A DNA stretch of 26,043 nucleotides from positions 1 to 26,043 of the forward strand of contig JBLHGN010000017.1 of NCBI GenBank assembly GCA_047616325.1, read 5' to 3'. The DNA comes from JBLHGN01 sp047616325 (GTDB lineage: Bacteria; Pseudomonadota; Gammaproteobacteria; Pseudomonadales; Cellvibrionaceae). The notes beneath the pieces were generated by a model that did no database searches, was not told where the DNA came from, and saw only the letters and a program-made list of their open reading frames with translations. Numbering within the stretch: position 1 is the stretch's first letter; each line of letters begins with the position of its first letter. Shown here piece after piece: positions 15,551 through 25,078 of this stretch. The position numbers and the translations under genes are program-made.

Positions 15551-16861
15551 ATGAACGTGCGCGCACAAGCCGCAAAAACACTAGCGCCAGTGCTGCAACA
15601 AAAAGCTTCGCTCAACAGTGTTTACGAACAGTACGCCGAACCCTTGCCCACTCGTGATCGCGCTATTTTTAAAGAAATCTGCTTTGGCGTTGTTCGTCAT
15701 TATTTCACGCTCTCGGGCCTTTCCAATAAACTACTGGGTAAACCCTTAAAAAACAAAGATGCCGACATTCATGCCCTCATTTTGATAGGCCTCTATCAAC
15801 TAAAATATATGCGAACACCCGATCACGCGGCAATATCGGAAACAGTAAGCGGTGCCAAAGCCCTTAAAAAACTGTGGGCAAACAAGCTCATAAACGGTGT
15901 TTTGCGAACCTACACACGAGACAAGCAAACACTGGAAGCCAGCCTTTCTGGCAATATATCTGCGCAATACGACCACCCCGAATGGCTTATCACTAAGGTG
16001 AAAAAGGCCTGGCCAGACAACTGGAAGAATATACTGTTAGCGGCCAATCAGCAGGGGCCGCTGACCTTACGGGTTAACCAACACCTCACCACACGCACTC
16101 AGTTTTGCGAGAAACTTATAGGCGAAGGCGGCGCTCAGATTGAAGTTCGCCCCTGCGAATTCAGTGCCGACGGTTTAGTGGTAGATGGCGCTAGCGATAT
16201 TACCAGCTTGCCCGGTTTTAATGAGGGCCTTTTTAGCGTTCAAGACGAGGCCGCTCAGTTGAGTGCGGGCCTGCTGGACTTGGCCGCAAACCAAAGAGTT
16301 CTAGACGCCTGTTGCGCACCGGGAGGCAAAACCTGTCATATCGCGGAGTCCGAGGCGCAACTGGAAGAGCTGGTTGCCATTGAACTAGACGCTTTGCGAA
16401 TGCAAAGAGTGCGAGAAAATTTAAAGCGTTTACAGCTCAGTGCCTCTTTGATTATTGACGATGCTGCCAACACCGCGTCGTGGTGGAACGGGATGCCCTT
16501 TGATCGCATACTGCTGGATGCTCCCTGTTCCGCTACGGGCGTCATTCGTCGGCATCCCGATATAAAGGTATTGCGCAGAGAGAGCGACTTGATTGCCCTG
16601 CAGCAATTGCAAATGACACTACTACAAACCCTTTGGTCTGCACTCGCCCCGGGTGGCGTAATTGTATACGCCACCTGCTCAATTTTGCCCGAAGAAAATG
16701 AAGCGGTTGTGGGTAAATTTGTGAATTCACAGGAAGACGCTATACACTTGCCCATAGAATCCAACTGGGGCCTGACTAGACCCTACGGCAAGCAGTTGTT
16801 TCCGCAAATAGACGGCCACGATGGTTTCTATTATGCGCGCTTAAAAAAAGCTTTAGCCTAA
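15551..16861 (+). CDS. rsmB: 16S rRNA (cytosine967-C5)-methyltransferase
   Basis: 436 aa, RsmB/Sun family (E. coli 429). It methylates C967 of 16S rRNA with S-adenosylmethionine. The N-terminal NusB-like RNA-binding domain spans ~1-140 (RAQAAKTLAPVLQQ, HALILIGLYQLKYMRTPDHAAI). The methyltransferase core has the SAM-binding VLDACCAPGGKTCHIAE (~255), LLDAPCSATGVIRRHPDIK (~320, motif IV Cys) and IVYATCSILPEENEAVV (~372, motif VI catalytic Cys). It starts 3 nt after fmt, so the two are coexpressed. Confidence 0.97.
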   Translation: MNVRAQAAKTLAPVLQQKASLNSVYEQYAEPLPTRDRAIFKEICFGVVRHYFTLSGLSNKLLGKPLKNKDADIHALILIGLYQLKYMRTPDHAAISETVSGAKALKKLWANKLINGVLRTYTRDKQTLEASLSGNISAQYDHPEWLITKVKKAWPDNWKNILLAANQQGPLTLRVNQHLTTRTQFCEKLIGEGGAQIEVRPCEFSADGLVVDGASDITSLPGFNEGLFSVQDEAAQLSAGLLDLAANQRVLDACCAPGGKTCHIAESEAQLEELVAIELDALRMQRVRENLKRLQLSASLIIDDAANTASWWNGMPFDRILLDAPCSATGVIRRHPDIKVLRRESDLIALQQLQMTLLQTLWSALAPGGVIVYATCSILPEENEAVVGKFVNSQEDAIHLPIESNWGLTRPYGKQLFPQIDGHDGFYYARLKKALA

Positions 16862-16913
16862 AATTGCTACACTTAAATAGAACCACTGGGGCAGCGCCAG
16901 CGAGACTCAATTA

Positions 16914-18347
16914 ATGAAAATAATAATACTAGGTGCCGGTCGTGTAGGTGGAACACTGGCGTCTAATCTGTCCGGCGAAGCCAATGACATCACCGTGGTA
17001 GACTCCGACGTCGACTGTCTGCGAGAACTGCAAGACAGACTCGATATCGGCGTTGTGGCTGGTCAGGCCTCCCACCCCGATATACTTGTGCAAGCGGGAA
17101 TCGAAGACGCCGACATGCTGATCGCGGTCACCGGAGTGGATGAAATTAACATGGTGGCGTGTCAAATCGCCCACAGTCTTTTCCGCACGCCCACTAAAAT
17201 TGCTCGCATAAGAGCGGAGGCCTATGCCTCACACGAAGGTCTTTTCCGCAACGAAGCCGTGCCAGTTGATGTAATTATCAGCCCTGAGCAACTGGTGAGC
17301 GACTATATCTACAAATTAGTGGAGCAGCCTGGCGCCCTACAGGTGCTGGATTTTGCTGGTGGTCTGGTCCAACTGGTAGCAGTCAAAGCCTATTATGGCG
17401 GGCCCTTAGTTGGCCAGGAGCTGCGTTTTTTTCGTAAGCACATGCCCAATGTCGAAACCCGGGTGGCCGCGATTTACCGGCGTAATAGACCGCTAATGCC
17501 CAGCGGTTCTACCGTTATTGAAGTTGACGACGAAGTATTTTTTATCGCCGCGAAAGATGACATTCGCTCGGTAATGAGTGAGCTAAGACGCTTAGACCGC
17601 CCCTACAAACGCATCATTATCGCAGGGGGAGGCAATATAGGTTTGCGCTTGGCCACCAAACTGGAAAAACAGTATTCAGTGAAAGTCATCGAATTCAACA
17701 GTCGCCGCGCAGCCTATCTTTCCGAAAAGTTAAACCACTCCGTGGTACTGCAAGGCAGCTCTTCTGACCAAGACCTCCTGCAAGAGGAAAATATTGAAGA
17801 TACCGATATCTTTCTCGCTGTGACCAATTCCGACGAAGCCAATATTATGTCATCTCTTTTGGCCAAGCGCATGGGCGCTAGAAAAGTTCTCACACTCATA
17901 AGTAACCCCGCCTATGTGGACCTGGTGCAAGGTGGGGAATTGGATATCGCTATATCACCGCAACAGGCAACCATAGGCACACTGCTAGCTCACGTAAGAC
18001 GTGGCGACATAGTAAACGTTCACTCTCTGCGCAGAGGCGCGGCTGAGGCCATCGAAGTTATCGCCCACGGCGATACCAAAAATTCAAAAGTAGTAGGGCG
18101 CAGTATCGAAGACATCGACCTGCCGGAGGGCGCGACAATAGGCGCAGTAGTGCGCTCCATCGCCCCCAGGGTGGATGGGCAAATAGGCATCGGTTCAAAT
18201 GCGGTTATAGATAAAACCCATCACGTCATTATTGCCAATGATGACCTGGTAATTGAATCGGGGGATCACGTCATTTTGTTTCTTATCGACAAACAATATA
18301 CCCGTGATATTGAACTGCTTTTCCAAGTGGGCTTTTCCTTTTTCTAA
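16914..18347 (+). CDS. trkA: Trk potassium uptake regulator TrkA
   Basis: 477 aa, cytoplasmic NAD(H)-binding subunit of the Trk system, gating TrkH. Two RCK halves are visible: the first Rossmann fold KIIILGAGRVGGTLASNL (~2) with VVDSD, and the second RIIIAGGGNIGLRLATKL (~234) with IEFNSRRA. Each is followed by an RCK_C domain. It matches E. coli TrkA (458 aa) closely along its length. One difference stands out: near residues ~418-440, after GATIGAVVRS, there is an insertion of about 18-20 residues (IAPRVDGQIGIGSNAVIDKT) before HHVIIANDDLVIESGDHVI. It is in frame and falls in the last RCK_C domain. Confidence 0.97.
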   Translation: MKIIILGAGRVGGTLASNLSGEANDITVVDSDVDCLRELQDRLDIGVVAGQASHPDILVQAGIEDADMLIAVTGVDEINMVACQIAHSLFRTPTKIARIRAEAYASHEGLFRNEAVPVDVIISPEQLVSDYIYKLVEQPGALQVLDFAGGLVQLVAVKAYYGGPLVGQELRFFRKHMPNVETRVAAIYRRNRPLMPSGSTVIEVDDEVFFIAAKDDIRSVMSELRRLDRPYKRIIIAGGGNIGLRLATKLEKQYSVKVIEFNSRRAAYLSEKLNHSVVLQGSSSDQDLLQEENIEDTDIFLAVTNSDEANIMSSLLAKRMGARKVLTLISNPAYVDLVQGGELDIAISPQQATIGTLLAHVRRGDIVNVHSLRRGAAEAIEVIAHGDTKNSKVVGRSIEDIDLPEGATIGAVVRSIAPRVDGQIGIGSNAVIDKTHHVIIANDDLVIESGDHVILFLIDKQYTRDIELLFQVGFSFF

Positions 18348-18442
18348 TCGCCTTAGCCTCCAGACCAAAAGCATTGGGCCAAAGCCACTGTATCCAAATT
18401 GAGTGCGCCTCAAAAGATGCAAAGGCCAAGACACAGAAAATA

Positions 18443-18461
18443 TTACACTCACCCCGTGTAA
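18443..18461. repeat. Short inverted repeat between trkA and trkH
   Basis: TTACAC (18443-18448) and GTGTAA (18456-18461) are perfect 6-bp arms around CTCACCCC-type loop sequence, 31 nt before the trkH start. The 145-nt trkA-trkH gap is longer than other gaps in this series, so it may contain a promoter, but no clear -35/-10 was found. Confidence 0.3.
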
Positions 18462-18492
18462 CCGGGCTCTGATCAATTGAGTTGAAGCATTA

Positions 18493-19941
18493 ATGCAATT
18501 TGCCATTATTTCCAAAATCATCGGTGTGCTGTTAATGATGTTCAGCATCACCATGGCAACTCCTGCGCTCGTGTCGTTGTGGTACAAAGACGGCGTCTAC
18601 CCCAGCTTTCTACTGGCCTTTGCCATTACCTTTATCACTGGCTTCAGTGCCTGGTTTCCTGTGCATAAGGTAAAACGCGATTTGCGCACACGAGATGGTT
18701 TTTTAATCACCTCATTGTTTTGGACTGTGTTGGGTATTTTCGGTTCGCTACCTCTCATGATTGTTGATGAAACACATTTGAGTGTGGTTGATGCTGTATT
18801 TGAGTCGATGTCCGGGCTCACCACAACCGGGGCAACGGTCATATCCGGGATCGAATTTTTACCCAAATCCATCCTATTTTATCGCCAGCAACTTCAGTGG
18901 TTGGGCGGCATCGGCATTGTTGTTATTGCTGTGGCCATTCTGCCAATGCTGGGCATTGGAGGTATGCAGCTATACCGGGCCGAAACCCCAGGACCAGTGA
19001 AAGACCATAAACTCACCCCGCGAATTACCGAAACCGCAAAGGTGCTATTTTTAATCTATCTAAGCCTCACTATTGTTTGTGCGCTAGCCTACTGGGCTGC
19101 GGGCATGAGCTTGTTCGACGCCATCGGTCACTCCTTTTCTACAGTAGCCATCGGCGGGTTTTCAACCTACGATGCCAGCATCGGTCACTTTGAAAGCACG
19201 CCTATCACGTTGGTGTGCATATTTTTTATGGTGCTTTCGGGGGTCAATTTTGGTCTACATTTTTTCGCATGGAACAGCCGTGGCATTGCTCACTACGTGC
19301 GCGACCCCGAAGCGCGCTTTTACGGCAGTATGATTCTTATAGGGTGTGCCATTACCATAGTTTATTTGTTCTTTTCTGGTACCTACGGGGTAACCGAGGC
19401 CGTGCTGAAAGGCAGTTTTGAATTGGTATCCGTGCTCACCACCACCGGCTTTGGTGTGGCTGACTTTTCCCTCTGGCCTAGTTTTCTCCCTATCCTAATT
19501 TTTATGTTAGCCTTTATGGGTGGCTGCGCCGGTTCTACCGCTGGCGGTATTAAAGTGATCCGTATCTTGTTGGTGATAAAACAGGGTTTGCGCGAGCTGC
19601 ACCGACTTGTGCATCCAAATGCGGTAATACCTATAAAAATAGGCAGTAAGACTGTATCCGATCGCATATTGGAAGGTGTATGGGGCTTTATGGCTGTCTA
19701 CATTGTATCTTTTTTGGTGATGTGGATATTGCTGCTTTCCACCGGTTTAGACTTTGCCACCGCGTTTACGGCTGTGGGCGCCTGTATGAATAATCTTGGC
19801 CCGGGGCTTGGTGATGTGGCCACGCACTATGGCAACATCAACTCCACAGCAAAGTGGATACTATGTTTTGCTATGTTATTAGGGCGCTTGGAAGTGTTTA
19901 CCCTGCTCGTGCTTTTCACACCCATGTTTTGGCGACGCTGA
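18493..19941 (+). CDS. trkH: Trk-type potassium channel/transporter subunit TrkH
   Basis: 482 aa integral membrane protein (E. coli TrkH 483 aa) that moves K+ across the inner membrane with TrkA as regulator. Four M1-P-M2 repeats are recognisable from their pore loops: MSGLTTTGATVISG (~102), HSFSTVAIGGFSTYD (~215), LVSVLTTTGFGVADF (~312) and VGACMNNLGPGLG (~428), each contributing the selectivity-filter glycine. GGCAGSTAGGIKVIRI (~342) is the glycine-rich intramembrane loop that acts as a gate. The ATG has only a weak purine signal (GAAG). It follows trkA as the last gene of the plus-strand series and faces the lipid A acyltransferase gene convergently. Confidence 0.96.
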   Translation: MQFAIISKIIGVLLMMFSITMATPALVSLWYKDGVYPSFLLAFAITFITGFSAWFPVHKVKRDLRTRDGFLITSLFWTVLGIFGSLPLMIVDETHLSVVDAVFESMSGLTTTGATVISGIEFLPKSILFYRQQLQWLGGIGIVVIAVAILPMLGIGGMQLYRAETPGPVKDHKLTPRITETAKVLFLIYLSLTIVCALAYWAAGMSLFDAIGHSFSTVAIGGFSTYDASIGHFESTPITLVCIFFMVLSGVNFGLHFFAWNSRGIAHYVRDPEARFYGSMILIGCAITIVYLFFSGTYGVTEAVLKGSFELVSVLTTTGFGVADFSLWPSFLPILIFMLAFMGGCAGSTAGGIKVIRILLVIKQGLRELHRLVHPNAVIPIKIGSKTVSDRILEGVWGFMAVYIVSFLVMWILLLSTGLDFATAFTAVGACMNNLGPGLGDVATHYGNINSTAKWILCFAMLLGRLEVFTLLVLFTPMFWRR

Positions 19942-19963
19942 TATCTATAAATAGTAAACCACC

Positions 19964-20926
19964 TTAAAAGCGATAGCGCTTTACACCGTTTGGTGGGATT
20001 TTTTTAAAACGTTTGTATTCCCACTGGTATTGTTCCGGGCAGTGAGCAATACACTTTTCAACCGCTTGGTTCATGGCGGCCAAACTCTCGGCCGGATCTT
20101 TGGAGTAAATAGCTTCGTCTGCTTGAATAAAAAACACCTCAAAACCGTCTTTTACGCGCAACACAAAACCCATAATTAGCGGACAATCGGCTCTATTTAC
20201 AAACCCGTGCACCATGGTCATCGTGTAGGCCAGATGCCCGAAAAAGGGACTAAACTCTCCAGAACCGTGCGCGGGGTTTTGGTCGGGTAGTACAGCCGTT
20301 ATTCCGCCGGACTTCAAGGAAGTCAACAGTTTTACAACACCTCTGCGCGTGGTGGGCACTAACTCAGCCCCAGTTTTCTGACGCGAGCTCTTTACCAGCT
20401 CTTCCAAATATGCTTGCTTGGGGGGCTGGTAGAGCGCGGTCATTTTGCCGTAGGACGGCAGGGTAAGCCCCAGCACTTCCCAATTACCCAAATGAGGGGC
20501 CAACAAAATGAGGCCCTTTCCCTTGGCAATCTCTTCTTTAATCAGCGCTTCACCATGAATGGCTTTTATCCTTGCTTGCAACCACTGGGGGTCGCGCTGA
20601 CGAATCACACACACTTCCGCCGCTAGCTTGCCGGTTTCAATTACACTGCTTTTTGCCAATGCAAGCTGTTGCTCCGCAGTGAGGTCGGGGAAACATAGCG
20701 CGATATTTTCCCGCGTCACCTTCGCACCACGCGCTTGAACCAGCCAAGAACACCACCCCAATGCGGCACCAAACCTGCGCGCCGCAGAAAGGGGTAAATA
20801 ACCCACAGTTTTTATGAGGCATACCAAAATTTGGGCTTTAAAAGGAAGTGGAGTTTTCAGTGAGGATTGCGATTGCGACATGGTTTTACCGGTAAATTTT
20901 TCAATTCTGCCAAAGAAGGCCGACAA
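19964..20926 (-). CDS. Lipid A acyltransferase, LpxL/HtrB family
   Basis: 320 aa, LPLAT family; late acyltransferases add a secondary fatty acid to lipid A at the inner membrane. An N-terminal membrane anchor (~25-60) precedes ARGAKVTRENIALCFPDLT, then the catalytic APHLGNWEV (~145, HX4E motif), LYQPPKQAYLEEL (~168), a TTRRGVVKLLTSLKSGGITAVLPDQNPAHGSG segment (~190, the DQ motif) and the terminal CPEQYQWEYKRFKK (~300). It could be LpxL, LpxM or LpxP; the sequence alone does not decide. The TTG at 20926 has AAAGG about 7 nt upstream; the ATG at 20881 would give 305 aa, like E. coli LpxL, but lacks a ribosome binding site. It stands alone, divergent from glyQ. Confidence 0.9.
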   Translation of the reverse strand: MSAFFGRIEKFTGKTMSQSQSSLKTPLPFKAQILVCLIKTVGYLPLSAARRFGAALGWCSWLVQARGAKVTRENIALCFPDLTAEQQLALAKSSVIETGKLAAEVCVIRQRDPQWLQARIKAIHGEALIKEEIAKGKGLILLAPHLGNWEVLGLTLPSYGKMTALYQPPKQAYLEELVKSSRQKTGAELVPTTRRGVVKLLTSLKSGGITAVLPDQNPAHGSGEFSPFFGHLAYTMTMVHGFVNRADCPLIMGFVLRVKDGFEVFFIQADEAIYSKDPAESLAAMNQAVEKCIAHCPEQYQWEYKRFKKIPPNGVKRYRF

Positions 20927-21018
20927 GGTCTAACCTTTATTTGCCACTTTGCCACCTTAGAATCGCTTGTTATGGTGTTTACTGCACCTGACCCATGGTG
21001 GAAACGCCCCCCGATCGC

Positions 21019-21024
21019 TATAAT
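21019..21024 (+). promoter_or_regulatory. Candidate -10 box for glyQ-glyS
   Basis: A perfect TATAAT lies 104 nt upstream of the glyQ start in the lpxL-like/glyQ divergent gap. The matching -35 region (around 20995-21001, TGGTGG) is poor, so it is a weak candidate. Confidence 0.35.
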
Positions 21025-21127
21025 TGCGCCCTTTATATTTTCCGAAACAAGCTGCGACCGCACTGCAAACAAAAGCGCTTAGCTTTCGGTTAGTTTGTCA
21101 ATTTAGTGAATTAAGAGACTTAAACCC

Positions 21128-22078
21128 GTGGCAAAACCAGACGTTTCTACATTTCAAGGCTTGATTCTAGCCCTGCAGCAGTATTGGGCCGAACAGGGCT
21201 GCATTATATTACAGCCTCTCGATTTGGAAGTGGGTGCAGGTACCTTCCATCCAGCCACTTTTTTACGCGCCATTGGTCCCGAGTCTTGGAACAGCGCCTA
21301 CGTTCAACCCTGCCGAAGACCAACAGACGGCCGTTACGGCGAAAACCCTAATCGACTACAACACTACTACCAGTTTCAGGTCGTGCTCAAACCTTCTCCC
21401 ATCAATATTCAAGAATTGTATTTAGGCTCCCTGGAACAGCTCGGAATTGACAACGAAATTCACGACATTCGCTTTGTGGAAGACAACTGGGAATCGCCCA
21501 CGCTAGGGGCCTGGGGGTTGGGCTGGGAGGTGTGGTTAAACGGCATGGAGGTGACCCAGTTCACCTATTTCCAGCAGGTGGGCGGCCTCGAATGTTATCC
21601 GGTGACAGGTGAAATCACCTACGGGCTGGAACGCATCGCCATGTACTTGCAAAACAAAAATTCTATTTATGACTTAGTGTGGACCAAAGACCCCAACGGC
21701 AACCCGGTGACCTACGGCGATGTGTTCCACCAGAACGAAGTTGAAATGTCCGATTACAATTTCAATCACGCCAATATTGAGTTTTTATTCAAAACCTTCG
21801 ATTCCTGTGAAAGTGAATCGAAAAAATTAATTGCAGCTGGGCTGCCACTGCCAGCCTACGAGCAGGTAATGAAGGCATCGCACGCGTTTAATTTATTGGA
21901 CGCGCGCCAGGCGATTTCTGTCACTGAACGACAGCGCTTTATTTTGCGAGTGCGCACCCTCTCTCGCGAAGTAGCCCAAGCGTACTTTAATACACGATTG
22001 GCCTTAGACTTTCCGCTGGCCAGCGAAGCGTTAAAGCAGGAAGTAAAAAACCGAATTCAGCAAGATGGAGCGAAATAA
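21128..22078 (+). CDS. glyQ: Glycyl-tRNA synthetase alpha subunit
   Basis: 316 aa; the class II catalytic alpha chain of the bacterial alpha2beta2 enzyme that charges tRNA-Gly. It starts at GTG (21128) with a purine-rich AAGAGA upstream. Motifs closely follow E. coli GlyQ: FQGLILALQQYWAEQGCIILQPLDLEVGAG, RPTDGRYGENPNRLQHYYQFQV, NIQELYLGSLEQLG, DIRFVEDNWESPTLGAWGLGWE, TQFTYFQQVGGLEC, GEITYGLERIAMYLQ and LLDARQAISVTERQRFILRVRTL. Length is normal. It is followed after 1 nt by glyS. Confidence 0.98.
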   Translation: MAKPDVSTFQGLILALQQYWAEQGCIILQPLDLEVGAGTFHPATFLRAIGPESWNSAYVQPCRRPTDGRYGENPNRLQHYYQFQVVLKPSPINIQELYLGSLEQLGIDNEIHDIRFVEDNWESPTLGAWGLGWEVWLNGMEVTQFTYFQQVGGLECYPVTGEITYGLERIAMYLQNKNSIYDLVWTKDPNGNPVTYGDVFHQNEVEMSDYNFNHANIEFLFKTFDSCESESKKLIAAGLPLPAYEQVMKASHAFNLLDARQAISVTERQRFILRVRTLSREVAQAYFNTRLALDFPLASEALKQEVKNRIQQDGAK

Positions 22079-22079
22079 T

Positions 22080-24155
22080 ATGAGCCATGACTTTCTTGTT
22101 GAAATTGGAACTGAAGAGTTACCACCCACCTCGCTTAAAGCGTTAGCCGTCGCGTTTTACACGGGTATTAAATGCGCTTTAGACGAACAAAAGCTTGGCT
22201 TTGAATCCATTACATATTTTGCTACTCCGCGCCGTCTTGCTGTGCTTGTGAAGGGTTTACACGAATCTACCCCCATTGAGGATGTGATTGTGTGGGGGCC
22301 CCCCGCTAAAATCGCCTTCGATAGTGCTGGGGAACCCAGCAAAGCGGTACTCGCTTTTGCGTCTAAAAACGCGTTGTCCGTTAGCGAACTGTCAACCATG
22401 AACGACGGCAAACAAGACAAAGTTGTTGCCCACCTGAAAAGTGGTGGCGCGCTCGCTAAAGATTTGCTCGGCGACATTGTGCGGCTGTCTCTGGCTAAAT
22501 TGCCTATAAAAAAGCGTATGCGCTGGGGCAGTAGTCGCACTGAATTTGTTCGTCCTATTCGCTGGCTGGTAATGGTGCTAGACGAGCAGGTACTGGATGA
22601 AAAAGTACTAGATATGCAAGCAACTAATCTTTCTCGTGGGCATCGCGTACATTTTAACCATGAGATAAACATTACCAAGCCCGTTGACTACGTGGAAATT
22701 TTACGTAGCGTTGGCCACGTGATTGTCGACTATAACGAACGTAAAAATTTGATACGTGAACAGGTTAACACCCAGGCAGACAATGTCGGAGGTATTGCCG
22801 TTATCGATGAAGACCTATTGGATGAAGTCACTGGCATAGTTGAATGGCCGGTGGCACTTTCAGGTCAGTTTGATGCCGAGTTTTTGCAGGTACCCGCCGA
22901 AGCTTTGGTGTCGTCCATGAAGGAGCATCAAAAATATTTTCATTTGGTCGACAGCAATAATATACTCCTGCCATATTTTATTACCATCGCGAATTTGGTC
23001 AGTAAAGACCCTGGCCAAGTCATTAGCGGGAACGAGCGTGTAATTCGCCCGCGCCTGGCGGATGCAGCGTTCTTTTTTGAAACCGACAAAAAAACCTCGC
23101 TTACCAGCCAAAGGGAAAAATTAAAGCAGGTGGTTTTCCAAGACAAGCTGGGTAGCGTTTACCAAAAAACTCAGCGCATTGAACACCTGGCAAATTTTAT
23201 CTGCAAAAAACTTGGCGTCGCTCCTACCGATGTTCGCCGCACGGCGCAATTGTGTAAATCTGATCTAGTCAGCTCGATGGTTTACGAGTTTGCCGACATG
23301 CAAGGTATCGCCGGTTACCACTACGCGCTGAATGACGGTGAAAGCAAGGAAGTAGCTACCGCTATAACTGAGCACTATATGCCGCGCTTCTCTGGTGATG
23401 CACTGGCTAGCAGTGATGCCGGCGCTATCGTTGCGCTAGCGGACAGAATCGACACCATAACAGGAATATTTGGTTTGGGACAAAAGCCCTCGGGTTCTAA
23501 AGACCCCTTCGCGCTTCGACGCTTGTCTATTGGTGCACTGCGTATATTGGTGGGTAAATCTTACGCGCTGGATTTACGCGAGCTTATTGAAGCTTCCGCT
23601 GCAGAATTTTCCGACCTACCGTGCGCCGATACCGTCGTAGATGATGTTCTCTCGTATATGTTAGATCGATTTAAATCCTGGTATGACGAGGAAAACATTG
23701 CCACAGAAATATTCCAGGCCGTGCAAGCAAAAAATTTAAGCTGCCCCCTGGATATAGATAAACGTGTTCAGGCCGTTGCTGAATTTTGCCGTATGGCCGA
23801 AGCCCCGGCACTGGCATCGGCCAACAAACGCGTGTCGAATATACTGGCAAAAACCGCACTACCTCAAGGGCTTTCGGTGAATGAGGCATTATTGCAAGCG
23901 GATGCAGAGAAAGATCTAGCGCAAACGCTTACAAACCTAGTCGCTAGTGTTACGCCTTTGCTAAACAGCGGTAATTATACCGAGGCTCTGAAAACCCTCG
24001 CGCAATTACGGCAGCCAGTAGATACATTCTTTGATGACGTTATGGTGATGGTTGACGATAGTGAGATTAAAAATAATCGCTTGGCCCTGCTTCAGCAGTT
24101 ACGATCAATATTTTTAGAGGTGGCCGACATATCCTACTTGGTGGCTAAAGTGTAG
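22080..24155 (+). CDS. glyS: Glycyl-tRNA synthetase beta subunit
   Basis: 691 aa from the ATG at 22080 (E. coli 689). This start has GGAG 9 nt upstream and yields MSHDFLVEIGTEELPPTSLKAL, the family's N-terminus; an ATG five codons earlier overlaps glyQ and was not used. Further conserved stretches are FATPRRLAVLV (~45), KRMRWGSSRTEFVRPIRWLVM (~150), VSSMKEHQKYFHLVD (~280), NERVIRPRLADAAFFFETDKK (~320), an HD-like region ending IVALADRIDTITGIFGLGQKPSGSKDPFALRR (~460) and an anticodon-binding-like C-terminus. It is coupled to glyQ. Confidence 0.98.
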   Translation: MSHDFLVEIGTEELPPTSLKALAVAFYTGIKCALDEQKLGFESITYFATPRRLAVLVKGLHESTPIEDVIVWGPPAKIAFDSAGEPSKAVLAFASKNALSVSELSTMNDGKQDKVVAHLKSGGALAKDLLGDIVRLSLAKLPIKKRMRWGSSRTEFVRPIRWLVMVLDEQVLDEKVLDMQATNLSRGHRVHFNHEINITKPVDYVEILRSVGHVIVDYNERKNLIREQVNTQADNVGGIAVIDEDLLDEVTGIVEWPVALSGQFDAEFLQVPAEALVSSMKEHQKYFHLVDSNNILLPYFITIANLVSKDPGQVISGNERVIRPRLADAAFFFETDKKTSLTSQREKLKQVVFQDKLGSVYQKTQRIEHLANFICKKLGVAPTDVRRTAQLCKSDLVSSMVYEFADMQGIAGYHYALNDGESKEVATAITEHYMPRFSGDALASSDAGAIVALADRIDTITGIFGLGQKPSGSKDPFALRRLSIGALRILVGKSYALDLRELIEASAAEFSDLPCADTVVDDVLSYMLDRFKSWYDEENIATEIFQAVQAKNLSCPLDIDKRVQAVAEFCRMAEAPALASANKRVSNILAKTALPQGLSVNEALLQADAEKDLAQTLTNLVASVTPLLNSGNYTEALKTLAQLRQPVDTFFDDVMVMVDDSEIKNNRLALLQQLRSIFLEVADISYLVAKV

Positions 24156-24214
24156 TGCGCTGCAACTGTTCATTTTTCACAACAATTTTAACTTAACGAT
24201 GGCGGGATAATTCT

Positions 24215-24946
24215 TTGTTGGCAGTAATACGTTCTTCGCTATTTTCAATCGGTTATTTTCTGCTAACCATTAGCTACGGGACCCTCTCGGTTGCACTTTG
24301 GCTATTACCCAGACGCGTACGACATAAAATTATCTCCAGCTGGACGACAGTTGTTGTGGCTTGGTTAAAATTGTGCTGTGGTGTACGCTACCAAGTTAAA
24401 GGCTTGGAAAATGCCGCTTCTATGCAACAAGCCTTTGTTGTTCTCTCCAAACACCAGAGTGCATGGGAGACCTTGTTTTTGCAAAGTTTGTTTTGGCCTT
24501 CTTCTACGGTGCTTAAGCAAGAACTGTTAAAAATTCCATTTTTCGGCTGGGGCCTACGCGCGCTTTACCCTATAGCTATAGACCGCAGTAACCCTAGGGG
24601 GGCATTAAAACAGGTAAAAACACTGGGCATTAAGCACTTATCTGAGGGCTTTAATATTATTTTATTTCCCGAGGGTACACGCATTGCACCAGGTACAAAG
24701 GGTGTTTATGCTCGCAGTGGTGCAGATATAGCCGCCGCTGCAAACGCTAGTATTGTGCCGGTTGCGCTTAACGCCGGCCACTGCTGGCCAATTAATCGCT
24801 TTGTAAAACATTCTGGTTTAATCACGGTCAGCATTGGTCCGGCGATTTACTGCAATGGTAGAACGAGCAAACAAGTGATGGCCGAAGTAGAAACTTGGAT
24901 TGAGAATGAAATGGGCGCACTGCCGTCGCCAACAAATAGGAGTTAG
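24215..24946 (+). CDS. 1-acylglycerol-3-phosphate O-acyltransferase, PlsC-like
   Basis: 243 aa, PlsC/LPLAT family; it probably acylates lysophosphatidic acid to phosphatidic acid at the inner membrane. A hydrophobic N-terminus (~5-30) and the motifs VVLSKHQSAWETLFLQ (~76, HX4E-like catalytic motif), LKQELLKIPFFGWGLRAL (~98), PIAIDRSNPRGALKQV, and NIILFPEGTRIAPG (~148) with VPVALNAG support it. The start is TTG (24215, with a second TTG next) behind a GGCGGGAT region; no ATG lies in the proper place. It is 59 nt after glyS. In many related genomes gmhB (a heptose bisphosphatase) sits between glyS and this gene; it is missing here. Confidence 0.92.
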   Translation: MLAVIRSSLFSIGYFLLTISYGTLSVALWLLPRRVRHKIISSWTTVVVAWLKLCCGVRYQVKGLENAASMQQAFVVLSKHQSAWETLFLQSLFWPSSTVLKQELLKIPFFGWGLRALYPIAIDRSNPRGALKQVKTLGIKHLSEGFNIILFPEGTRIAPGTKGVYARSGADIAAAANASIVPVALNAGHCWPINRFVKHSGLITVSIGPAIYCNGRTSKQVMAEVETWIENEMGALPSPTNRS

Positions 24947-25078
24947 TTTTTCTATTTCGCTCCCTTGAAACACATACTGATTAATAACCCAGGCACAATT
25001 CCTCAGGCAGGCATATAATATCTGCTCACGAAAAATCGATTTCGTTATAGAAAATAAAACGCAAGACCACACTCCGAG

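Noticed and set aside
19967..19982. AAAGCG/CGCTTT hairpin between trkH and the lipid A acyltransferase gene
   Set aside because: It lies within the last codons of the acyltransferase gene (encoding KRYRF) and lacks a following T-tract on either strand.
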